Source: Anthoceros angustus
Taxonomy: Eukaryota > Streptophyta > Anthocerotopsida > Anthocerotales > Anthocerotaceae
Assembly: GCA_010909165.1 (NCBI GenBank)
Contig: MU008184.1
Location: forward strand, 186,001 to 250,000
Length of the DNA stretch: 64,000 nucleotides
Reading direction: 5' to 3'
The notes under the pieces: generated by a model
Seen by the model: only the letters and a program-made list of their open reading frames with translations
Database searches by the model: none
Told to the model about the DNA's origin: nothing
Position numbers and translations under genes: made by a program
In this document: piece by piece, positions 23,756 through 33,689 of the stretch
How the letters are laid out: each line of letters starts with the position of its first letter
How positions within the stretch are numbered: position 1 is the first letter of the stretch

Positions 23756-24419
23756 TGAAAGTTCCATAACCTCGAATGGTTAGAAGATGCGCCGCATGCC
23801 GCCGCTGTTTCCTTCTTTAACTATGAGTGACATTGTTATTCGCTTTGTCAAGGATGACTTCATTGACGGCTGCAAAATATCCGTAGACCTCGCTTCACAC
23901 CTATAAGACATATCTGCACCGCACGAGAGGTCCGAATGCACCAACATACCCACATTCGTGTGAAAGCATCCACAAACGGGATGCGCAAACCAAGCACTAA
24001 ACATGCAGACTACCGGACTGGATGGGGAACCCGAATTTGGTCCCGGGTTTTCGAAAGCGGGTTCGTATATTCCGCCGGTTCAAATATTATGATGTTGTAT
24101 GGCGGTGCACCGCTGGCAATTGGAGGAACAACTGCTCCCTTACGTCTTCGCCTCCTAGGCTTCTCAGTAGCGTCGATGTCAAGATTCCATCTCTATTTCT
24201 GGCCCAGCCACACTTCCTTCTTTCCTTTATTGTTTCGCCCTCTTTTTTTAATAGTCATCTTCAGCGTCGGATTCCGGAGAGCGTTTTTCTTCTGCTACCG
24301 CAGCTAGCATGGGGAACGCCCTGATGGTTGCCTTTGTTGGCATGCAAGCTTCGGTGAAGACTCCTCGGACGACAATCTCCTCTTCCGGCAACGGGCGACG
24401 AGGTTTCCTGGCTCGGCCT

Positions 24420-25735
24420 CCTATAGGTTTGAGCGCCAGATCTCGACCACGACCTCGTGGTGCACCTCCTCGACCCACGCCGCCGACGAGTTCTTAGGAC
24501 ATCTCCACTCTATGTGGCCATGCTCCCCGCAGCTTACACATGGTGTGTTCATGCAGTAACCTGTAGTGTACAGTGTTCTGGAGATCCACAATTCTTGCAT
24601 GGTTCGCGGGGCTTCATTGTTGTTGGCTCATGTGTCTTCCCGACCGCCATCCTCATGATCATGGCCTCCAACTCGTTCACTCTTTTAGACATCATAGCCA
24701 GGGGTCCTCCTTCGGTTTCCTCATCTCGTGCGGTTTTTCTGTTTCGAGATGGCGCTCGAATGGGGCTCTCGGATGACGAAAGATCTGAGTCTGGCAAATG
24801 GCTCCTGCTACGACGGCGTTCTCGGTGGCGAGGCTTACCTGGCCTGGTACGTGAGGAAACTTTGCTTTTTTTCATGGCTAGCTCAATGACATCATCCAAG
24901 GTCCTCTCTTCGTCTTCCATCCGGCGGGTGTAGAACTCATTTCTTAAGCCATGTATGAAATTCCGCTTCACCTTCTTGAGTTTTCCCCCCTCCTTTGTGT
25001 AGCCCAGTTTCTTCACCAGTGTCCTTGTCCGCTCCACATACGTTGCGATGGATTCACGACTTCCCTGATATAGGTAGTCAAGCTGATCTTTACAGTCCTT
25101 GTGGAAAGACTCACTTCGGAACTTGGTTAAGAAGGCAACACACAGGGCACTCCAGTCAACACAAAGCTCATCCTCCAGTGTCTCATACCATGCTTCGGAC
25201 TCCCCTTTGCAAAGATGCAGGGAAATACTTCAAGTACTTTTTTTCTGTTCCCATCAAGCGAGCTTTTAAAACCTTCTTGAACAACCACAGATGTTCGTCA
25301 GGATCCTCATTTGGGGACCCATAGTACTGTGGTAGGATATTGGGGTCAAGACCGAGCTTCATAGATAGGTTAGATCCCGAATACCCCATGTCCACAAGCA
25401 ACTTTCTGTCGAACAGGCTGGTTTCTAACAACTCACACTTCCGGCAGACTCTTTAACTATCCTTCCAAGAAGGAGGAATTGGTATGATAGAGGGAGTTGG
25501 GGAAAACCAAAAGGAAGATGGGTATCTACTGGCAGCAAAGCAATCATTTCTTCTATGGTCAGTATTCTACTACCTCCTGCTCTATTCCTATTTGTCAGTT
25601 TTGAAGCATTCCTCATACCAGGACTAAGTAATGCTGGAAATGCTGGCTCAGACGTGTATGATACCCAAGGGATGTGGTAGTCATGGTGTATGCACAATGC
25701 AAAATCCACAGTCCTTCACACACTGCTTGCTATCA
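24420..25735 (-). pseudogene. Ty3/gypsy gag with zinc knuckle(s)
   Basis: The minus strand gives a retrotransposon gag core: GSPNEDPDEHLWLFKKVL (about 25330), ALCVAFLTKFRSESFHKD (about 25130), YVERTRTLVKKLGY (about 25030) and KVKRNFIHGLRNEF. A basic, Ser/Arg-rich region follows, then a CCHC-like start CKNCGSPEH (about 24590) and a second knuckle CVSCGEHGHIEWRCP (about 24520). Three or more frame changes break it. It sits directly downstream (minus sense) of a primer-binding site and LTR end at 25.74-25.77 kb, as expected for gag. It is probably the 5' half of the Tat-type element whose pol lies at 6.8-9.5 kb. Confidence 0.8.
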
Positions 25736-26280
25736 GGGACATGTCCCGCCGGGGGTGCCAAATGTTAAATGCTCCGTCTCCTTGAGGTAGCAGCCTACCT
25801 CAAGAGAGAGATCCCTACCCTTCTACTTGTAGCCAGTCTCACACATTCTGAGATGCTCCTATGGACTTACCTACTGAACGACAGATTGGTGAGGAATGAC
25901 CTCTTCCGGTTGTCGGGACAGAACTGGATATGTTAGTCTGATTATGAGGACATTGCAACCTGCCGCTACTGTGTCACCGTGTGGCCAAGGGGGAAGAGCG
26001 TCAACAACTTGATGTGGCCTAGTCTCTGCGCTCACCGAGCCCTGCACCATACATACGTACACAGAATGATGGAGTTGCGAGCACGACCGACTGTCAGCAA
26101 TCAAGCCCTTCGGCAAATCACAAAGTATATGACTCAGACGTACAGTGAACTACCAAGCTAGAATGCTGATAGGGTCAAGGCACAGGAGCTTAGAAGCTCC
26201 GTAGTGAGCAAGGAGACTCCGTCCCATCCATTGCTGAATGCCCCTTTCAGATTACAATGGCCGCTATTTGTCGCGGGAGT
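25736..26280 (-). mobile_element. 5' LTR end and primer-binding site of the gag-bearing element
   Basis: On the minus strand the sequence passes from CATTTAACA into TTTGGCACCCCCGGCGGGAC (25762-25743), the layout of an LTR terminus (..CA) followed by a tRNA-complementary primer-binding site seen in Tat-type elements. The LTR therefore starts at about 25763 on the plus strand (TGTTAAATG). Its far edge is not defined by a second copy here, so 26280 is a guess. Confidence 0.5.
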
Positions 26281-26459
26281 CCTTTTCTAAAGTTGGCTCT
26301 ACTTTAAACTCATGATGCCTACTGGAATCCTATGCACCGATGGCACCAAGAGGCGTTGTTGCAGAGATCCCTTGCTATCAGAATAGAAAGCTTCATTCAT
26401 ACCACACAAAACATCCCCTTTGTTGTTTCGTTCTTTATCCTTGCACATGACCAAACCTA

Positions 26460-26620
26460 AGAGATGGACATGGATGGCTAGCATTGATCTAATGAATCTT
26501 CTTCTTCTTCTAATGAATCGAGTGAATGTCACTTTCAGCAGTAGACAAATTATACGCCGATTCAATGAATAGAACCTTAACCAAGGACACTTAACGCATC
26601 CCCTTGGGTACCCAATGACT
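26460..26620 (+). repeat. Upstream block shared by the PPR copies
   Basis: GACATGGATGGCTAGC...GATCTAATGAATC...TTAACCAAGGA...TTGGGTACCCAATGA also occurs at 44635-44735, upstream of the intact PPR gene, and in diverged form at 30125-30295, downstream of the broken copy. It marks the limits of a duplicated PPR unit and may include promoter or leader sequence. Confidence 0.7.
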
Positions 26621-26828
26621 GCACCAGTGCACTCGAGGGACCTCGCGGTGTGAAAAAACGGAGCCGCTACGGGGCGGGGACCTCCGGGCACGCGATCCGT
26701 TTGGCACCTGGTCCTTAAACCTTAAACCCTCTCTCTCGCAGGGTGGTGTGGTAATGCACGGTAGATTTACATGAGAATCCTCATAGAGTCTCTCGTTAGA
26801 CTCATCATCCGACAGCGGTCCCTGATCG

Positions 26829-29800
26829 ATGGGCACAGTATGGCAACCAGACCTGCTTTGGACCCAACAAATTGGTGTGTGTACAGGGATTCTACAAGGA
26901 GCTCCCGCTCACCACATCTCAGGGAGTCAACCCCTGGCAACCAAAGCCTCCTGGTGCAGCAGTGTAAGGAGCCCACCGCTTCCACTTCCGAAGAAATGTG
27001 TTGGTGGGGACGGGGTTTCCAACGATGGTCGTCGCCAGGAGCAGGAGCACTTGTGGCAACAATTTTTCCTGGACCCTGCCATGTGGTGGGACAACAGACG
27101 AGATAAGAAGAGCTCCCGTTCACCTGACTTGCGTAAGCGATCCGGCGAGGTCTTGTGGTTAAACAACGTGTTAAGCCAGCTTGGGTTGATGAGCAGCTCT
27201 TCCTTGGATATGCAGATGGGTCATGGTGCCTCTCCTTCCAAGTCGAGCTCTCCGGATAAGCCTGAACCTGGGAGTGCAGGATCGGAATGGGCGTCGTAAC
27301 GGCTGGAACCGTGAGCATGTTATGTCAGCAGGGAAGCTTTCTGAGGCCGTTGGAGCCCTGGAATCTCTGGCGCAGACAGACTCTGCCATTTCTCAGTCTC
27401 TGTTTTACACTGTGCTAAACTGTGTACAGCTAAGAAGGATTTGGTTGTGGGGCGACGAGTTCATGATCTCACTGTCAAACTTGGGTACGAGTCGAATGCA
27501 TACTTGGGGAACCATATCTTGCGCATGTATGCATGTGGAGGTAGGCTAGAGGAGGCCATGGATGTGTTCACCAGGGTGGGCAAACCAGATGCCTTCATGT
27601 GGTCTTCCATAATCTCCGCATACACGAAGCATGGGAAACCTAATGAGGCCGTACAACTGTACCATGAGATGCGTAGGTCAGGAGTGAAGGTGGATGCTCA
27701 CGTCTTTGTAGCTGCCCTTAAAGCTTGTGCATTGGCTGCCGACTTGGAATCTGGCAGAAAAGTGCACTGTGATGTGTTGCACAGTGGCATTCCTCCTGAC
27801 TTGTTTCTTGGCACCTGCCTGGTGGACATGTATGCAAAATGTGGTGAACTGAAAGATGCACGCCAGGTTTTTGACAGCATGGCCACGAAGGACGTGGTGA
27901 TGTGGAATGCCCTGATATCTGGGTATGCACAGCAAGGACTTGGCCAGGAGGCTCTTGTTTTGTACGGACAAATGGAGGAGGAGGGCCTCATTTTGGCTGA
28001 CTGTGTTACTTTTGCTTGCCTTCTAAAGGCCTGTGCAAGCACTGGTGCCTTACAGAAGGGCAGGCAGCTGCACTCACAGATTGTGGAAAGAGGACTGCTG
28101 GATAACGTAGTGGTGGGCAACTGCCTGGTGGACATGTATGCAAAATGTGGTGAACTGGAAGATGCACGCCAGGTTTTTGACAGCTTGGCCACAAAGGATG
28201 TGGTGACATGGAATGCCCTGATTGCTGGGTATGCACAGCAAGGACTTGGCCAAGAGGCGCTTGTTGTGTATGGACAAATGGAGCAAGAGGCCTGATTTTG
28301 GCTGACCATGTTACTTTTGCTTGCCTTCTGAAGGCCTGTGCAAGTGCCTTACAGAAGGGCAGGCAGCTGCACTCACAGATTGTCGAAAGAGGACTGCTGG
28401 ATAACGTGTTGGGCACCTGCCTGGTGGACATGTATGCAAAATGTGGTGAACTGGAAGATGCACGCCAGGTTTTTGACAGCTTGGCCACAAAGGATGTGGT
28501 GACATGGAATGCCCTGATTGCTGGGTATGCACAGCAAGGACTTGGACATGAGGCGCTTGTTGTGTATGGACAAATGGAGCAGGAGGCCTGATTTTGGCTA
28601 ACCATGTTACTTTTGCTTGCCTTCTAAAGGCCTGTGCAAGCACTGGTGCCTTACAGAAGGGCAGGCAGCTGCACTCACAGATTGTCGAAAGAGGACTGCT
28701 GGATAACGTAGTGTTGGGCACCTGCCTGGTGGACATGTATGCAAAATGTGGTGAACTGGAAGATGCACGCCAGATTTTTGACAGCATGGCCACAAAGGAT
28801 GTGGTGACATGGAATGCCCTGATATCTGGGTATGCACAAGGACTCGGCCAGAGGCGCTTGTTGTGTATGGACAAATGGAGCAGGACGGCCTGATTTTGGC
28901 TGACCATTTTACTTTTGCTTGCCTTCTCAAGGCCTGTGGGAGCACTGGTGCCTTACAGATGGGCAGGGAGCTGCACTCACAGATTGTCGAAAGAGGACTC
29001 CTGGATGACACACTGGTGGCCACCTGCGTGGTGGACATGTATGCAAAATGTGGTGAACTGAAAGTTGCGCGCCAGGTTTTTGACAGCATGAACACGAAGG
29101 ATGTGGTGACATGGAATGCCCTTATATCTGGGTATGGCACTTGTGACGATGCCCGCAGAGCACTAGCTTGTTTTGAAGAGATGTTAGCTGCCGGTGTTCA
29201 GCCTGATGATGCAACTTTTACTTGCCTTTTAGTAGCATGCAGTCATGAGGGACTGGTCCACGAGGGGCGCAAGCACTTTGATTCCATGGCTGAACAGCAT
29301 GGCATCAAACCCACTATTGAGCATTACAACTGCATGATTGATCTTCTTGGGCGTGCAGGCCATCTAGATGAGGCAGAGAAGATGCTATTATCATTTGAGG
29401 GCCAAAGTAATGTTGTTGGCTTGACGTCTTTGTTGAATGCCTGCAGAAGTCACGGGGATATGGAGAAGGCAATGTGGTGTTTTGAAAGCATTGTTAGGCT
29501 GGACCCTCAAACAGCGTCTGCGTATGTGCTCATGGCTAATGCCTACGCAGATGCAGGTATGTGGAGCGATGTAGACAGGATTGAAACACAGAGAATGGTA
29601 GCAGGAGCTAACAAGAAACCTGCAGTGGCGACCATTGAGGTGAAGAAGCAGGTACATAGATTTCTGGTGGGTGACAGAAGAGAGGATGTTGCGCTAAAGG
29701 TAGAGAGCACGAATGCACGTCTGAAGCAGGAAGGAGGCCACGTACCTCACACAAAGTTGGTGTTGAAGCCACTGTGAGAAGGAAAAGGAAGATGCGCTTT

Positions 29801-30015
29801 GTGGGCATGCTGAGAAGCTAGCTCTGGCGTTTGGTCTCTTGAACACTCCAAGTGGGACACCTCTGGTGGTAACGAAGAATCTACGCATGTGCAGTGACTG
29901 CCACAGTTCCTCGGAGATCATGTCAAGGCTTGAAAAGAGGGACATTGTTGTAAGGGATGGGTACCGTGTGCATCGATTTACAAATGGTTGTTGCAGTTGT
30001 AAGGGTCGACCCTGA
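26829..30015 (+). pseudogene. Frameshifted copy of the PDF-PPR-DYW:KP gene
   Basis: A PDF-like ORF (26829-27299: WQQFFLDPAMWWDNR, then degraded) is followed by a PPR-PLS array and a DYW:KP domain ending CSCKGRP at 30015. It is about 90% or more identical to the gene at 45.4-47.8 kb. Frame is lost repeatedly: near 27331 (one G fewer), 27418, 28292, 28345-28410, 28590, 28845 and 29777 (CC missing, creating TGA just before the HAEKLALAFG deaminase motif). Repeat modules start at 28017, 28322, 28618 and 28920, so it has four where the intact gene has three; their lengths of 305, 296 and 302 differ from the in-frame 306. Either a pseudogene or a functional gene obscured by small deletion errors. 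Confidence 0.85.
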
Positions 30016-30315
30016 TGAGAACAATGAAGGACCAGCCGGTGCTTCAGCCCGTGCCCGTGCCCCCTATGGCGTTTTTTCTTTGGGGATGAATGAGCTTGCT
30101 GACCGAACTCTATCCCTGATCGACCTTGGGACATGGACATGGACGGCAAGCACTGATCCACCTGAAATCGTTATAGAGATGATGAATCGAAGGAATCGCT
30201 CTTTCTGGCATGAGCAAATTTTAGACTGATCCAATCACCACAGTGTTAACCAAGGATTCTTAACGCATCCAATTGGGTACCTAATGAAAATCCGTCTGCA
30301 CTATCCTTCGGGGGG

Positions 30316-30590
30316 AAGAAAAGTAGCATGATTAGCCCAAATCAGGTGCTCCGGCTCCATTTGTGCGTACACACCAAGAGCATGATGTCCGAGCCTTTGC
30401 TGGGCGTACCCATTAATGCTGGCAAAAACCTTGCGTGCAGCTTTCACCACATTTTGCATACATGTCCACCAGGCAGGTGCCAACAAACAAGTTAGTAGGG
30501 CTGCCACTCTGCACCACATCACAGTGCACCTTTCTGCCAGATTCCAAGTCGGCGGCCAATGCACAAGCTTGAAGGGCAATGGGCCCGCCA
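30316..30590 (-). pseudogene. Inverted PPR relic
   Basis: On the minus strand, NGYAQQRLGHHALGVYAQME followed by ANHATF corresponds to the P-motif/L-motif junction of the neighbouring PPR genes. VHWPPTWNLAERCTVM and MQNVVKAARKVF correspond to decayed upstream motifs. It is the remains of a third PPR copy in the opposite orientation. The adjoining segment 30583-30660 is shared with 48727-48810. Confidence 0.75.
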
Positions 30591-30660
30591 TTCGGTTTGC
30601 ATCTGTGCTGAGATTTACGATGACAGAGATATGTCGGAGGATCACGAGCTGGTGGTGGAT

Positions 30661-31793
30661 CGGTCTAGTTTCTTAGGGGTGATTCGGGATCGTGGTCCCC
30701 GAGAAAGGGGCGGGTTGTACTTCTCAGGACCTCTCACCTCGGAAACCACAAGGAAGAGCAAGAATGTGCACTCGGGACCGCCCAGCGCAGGTTCTGATCA
30801 GTTTTTCGACAGGGTGTCCAAGGGGAAGATGAGTCGATCCGCATCTCTCAGGATGAGGGAAACGGAGAACCCCGACAGCGGTGATAGCCTGGACCAGGTG
30901 ATGCACAAGCATGAGTACTAGATTCAAGATCATGAGTAGCTGTATGAGTGCCTGGATCAGTACTCCGATCAAAACACGCTCTTGGATCAGCTGCAGGAGC
31001 TGGCTCTGCAGCCGAACCTTCATGACATTCTCAGTGATCAGCTGGGGAAGGGCCAGGCAGCAGCAGCTCGTGCTGCTGCTTTTGCATCCGGTCCAAGTGA
31101 AGTGTCTTTCGATTCTAAGAGAGGTCATGAATTGAACATGGACTCCCAAGAGGAAGAGGCAGCCAGACAGCCAGAGCGGGGATTGGAGGTGGATGCGGGT
31201 GATCAGAGGCGGACATTCGACTCAGATGTTGTATGTAATATTGATGTGATAGGGAGCTTCCCACCAGGTAGTGGCTTCAATATTTTAGCTTTCTTAGCCT
31301 TGCCCTTTTTTGCTTTTTCAGCGCGCGAACCATGAGGTGCATCGCGCACGTAAGAAATACCATTCTAGTAACGGTACTGGTGAAATAAAATAGAAAGAAG
31401 AGATAAAAAATTAATGAGTAGCTGCCTTATTGAGAAGATGCATGTAAGGGCTCAAAGAGGGCAGCCCATGGTTTGGGCAAAAAGCTGTGAGAAGGACTCA
31501 AGTCGCTGACGAAAGGACTGAGACACAATCCAGATAAGTCGATGGTGGATTTCAGGGGAAGTGCTGTGGATTATTCCCTGTTGTTTTATTCAGGCCATTC
31601 CATTCTTGAGTTGGCCATCTTGGCGGAGCTAGAACCAGCATACTTGTGGCATGATGCACGGAGCGGACTATGAGCTGGAGCAAGCCTACGAGATGGCCGA
31701 GAGGGTCATGAAAGGTAATGCTGTGACCAGCGTGTATTGGGAGGAGCACAACATTATCAAGGGACATCAAAATGCCTCAAATTCGCAAAGACC
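30661..31793 (+). other. Unassigned; fragmentary plus-strand coding-like sequence
   Basis: ORFs at 30559-30921 and 30982-31335 share a frame with stops between them (DQLQELALQPNLHDILSDQL; low-complexity Ala run). A further segment near 31545-31735 reads FRGSAVDYSLLFYSGHSILE and EQAYEMAERVMKGNAV. No domain is certain. It adjoins the retroelement at 31.8 kb and may be part of it. Confidence 0.35.
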
Positions 31794-32673
31794 TCACAAT
31801 CGCTCCTTAGTGCCTGCAGAAGTAGTGATGCGCATGTCGCTTGGTTTCAACTTTTCACCATACAGCTGCAACGCCTCCTGCACTCGAGCCCCAAGCAACA
31901 CTCGATCAGCATGCATATCCACCAACACACATTCCGGAGCAAAACCATTGATCGTGACTTCTCGTCCTTGGTTCTTCACCAACGCGATTCCACCCTTGTC
32001 TCTTGCTTTTGGCTTCAAGTGATCGCTGCGTAGACCGGCAAGCCCAGGCACCACCTCCAACTCTACGGATTCCTTCTTGATCCAACCTTGCATCACTTGC
32101 TTGAACGGCTGTGCCTTGACTCTCAGGTCACGCAAGCTCACCACGGGCATGTCTATCGCTTTCTCAAGCAAATTTTTTGGTATAGGTACCCTTGTGCTCT
32201 CGAATTGCCTTCTGCCGGTAGCGACCCGAATTGGCCACCAAGGAGCCGGGCCGCAAAGGTCTGCCAGTGAGAGTGCCTTGTTGACAGGCCTCAACTTGTC
32301 TGAAAGACTTGGGCATCTTGAGCTAGTTTTTCTCCTCAACCTGCTTCTCCTTGACACCTTCTCCCAAATCAATGCTTATCTTCTTCACAAGAGCTTGCCT
32401 TCCAGCCATCAACGCATATACATCTTCACCCGAGTCATACTCCTCTACAAGAGCACTTGGGCTTCCTGTTACACTCACGCTTATTGCCAGCTGTTCTTGC
32501 AGCCTATGCACCTCACTGAGCAATGCTTTCTGAGTGTAGCTCACAGCCGACTTCAGCTTGTCAAACGACCGCTCACCAGCCCCGTTGGGCTTGAACTCAG
32601 GATCTACAGGCCAAGGTGGCAGGAAGAGGACTTCACACATGTGGCTAGAATTCCATTGGACATGAAGAGACAC
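31794..32673 (-). pseudogene. Retroelement gag-protease fragment, inverted relative to the downstream pol
   Basis: Minus-strand ORFs 32673-32323 and 32372-31794 encode a charged gag-like region (LMAGRQALVKKISID, PIRVATGRRQFESTRVP), then a retropepsin-like segment (VTINGFAPECVLVDMHADRV, with D-M-H in place of the usual D-T/S-G). RT, RNase H and integrase of a Ty3/gypsy element follow on the plus strand from 33.7 kb. Either two nested elements abut here or an internal inversion flipped the 5' half. Confidence 0.6.
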
Positions 32674-33681
32674 GGTGAGAAATCAAGGAGCATGCTAGAG
32701 TTGACAGCATGTGTGGCGGAAAGTGTGGATAGATGGGAGGTGTGGGAAGAAACCCAGAACATGGCACATAAAGAAGTGCGAGATGAGCTCAGAAGAGCAA
32801 CTAGCATGTATGTAGAGAAGACTCAGGGTCTTGTGCAAGCTTTGGCAAGGGAACATGCTCGACCGGAGAAACCCAAGACATGGCGGATGTCTATCACGTG
32901 TCCAGAGAGCAGTTTGCCCAAGGCGGCAGCCTTAAATGATGCCGACTTGCGGGTCAACAATGATGTGATTCGGTGGCAAGCAGATAGCCGAGGAATTCAT
33001 CTCATGGAGTTGTGTTCCGGGATCAGCAGCGGGTTAGAAGCCGTGTTGCAATGTGGAATCCGAGTAAGGAAATATACGTATGTGGAAATAAATGAGAAAA
33101 CTCGTGCTATATAATGGCCAGGTCCAGAATCCTTAGACGAAATCTTAGAGGATGGGAGGCGATCATAACAAGTGCGCAAGATGGATCGGTTGCCGCACTT
33201 CCCAGTTAATGTGGTTTGTGAACCAAGATGGGCATGGCCTACACCAGTCAGTACCGCACAATCATATGCTTTTCGTCGAGGAGGTGATGGGTTGGTGCTG
33301 AATCTGAATGGAGAAGAAGTGGGGGAGCCCACAATATCGGAACGTGAACAAGCCATGGGGTTTGGTACAGGCAGCACTTTTACACGCGGTGTTTCTGAAG
33401 CATATAGATGCAAGCTTGTTGGACAGGCTTTTGACTTGACATGCTTGCAATGGCTGGTGAACGTTGGGTTGGCCACACAGTTGGCCACATGTCATGCAGA
33501 AGGCAGGAAACATCTGCAGATGCTTGATGAAGGAAGTGATTTCCCAGCTGAACTGAACAAGGGGAATCATGCTGCAAAAAGTGCAAGGACGGTTCCGCGG
33601 CAGCAAGATGGGAAAGATGTAAAGCCTGCGCATGCCAGGCAGAGCCAGGACTTGGGTGAGCAAGATCAGCAAAAGATCTAG
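32640..33681 (+). pseudogene. Cytosine-C5 DNA methyltransferase-like domain within a Ty3/gypsy element (internally deleted)
   Basis: An N-terminal region (about 32640-32990) leads to GIHLMELCSGISSGLEAVLQ and YTYVEIN (about 32994-33090), which resembles motif I and the following acidic strand of C5 methyltransferases. After a frame change near 33115-33170, FRRGGDGLVLNLNGEEVGEP, TISEREQAMGFGTGST and RCKLVGQAFDLTCLQWLV (about 33270-33465) match the C-terminal target-recognition/motif IX-X part (compare ERE..GFP..YT and LGNS/Q in DRM-type enzymes). The catalytic PC motif and ENV motif are absent, apparently deleted, so no activity is expected. A Ty3 RT follows at once on the same strand. Retrotransposon-borne C5 methyltransferases are known from dinoflagellates and charophyte algae. 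Confidence 0.65.
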
Positions 33682-33689
33682 GACGTGCT

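Larger units (their letters stand above)
9588..24091. mobile_element. Candidate large nested element between the gag and pol halves of the Tat element
   Basis: A 27-nt word starting CATAATATTTGAACCGGCGG at 9588 recurs as an exact reverse complement at 24065-24091, with weaker similarity further out. A shorter version lies at 10555 in the tandem duplicate. Outside the pair, gag (24.4-25.7 kb) and pol (6.8-9.5 kb) both lie on the minus strand. Inside are a DUF7869-like reading frame, GC-rich minisatellites, triplicated promoter-like repeats and unidentified ORFs. One reading is a single large DNA element inserted in a Tat retroelement. No target-site duplication is evident, and the match could instead be dispersed repeat sequence. 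Confidence 0.3.

Noticed and set aside
31545-31735. A second Rossmann/methyltransferase-like segment (LLFYSGHSILELA)
   Set aside because: A single motif-I-like string with no further motifs; too weak to separate from chance.
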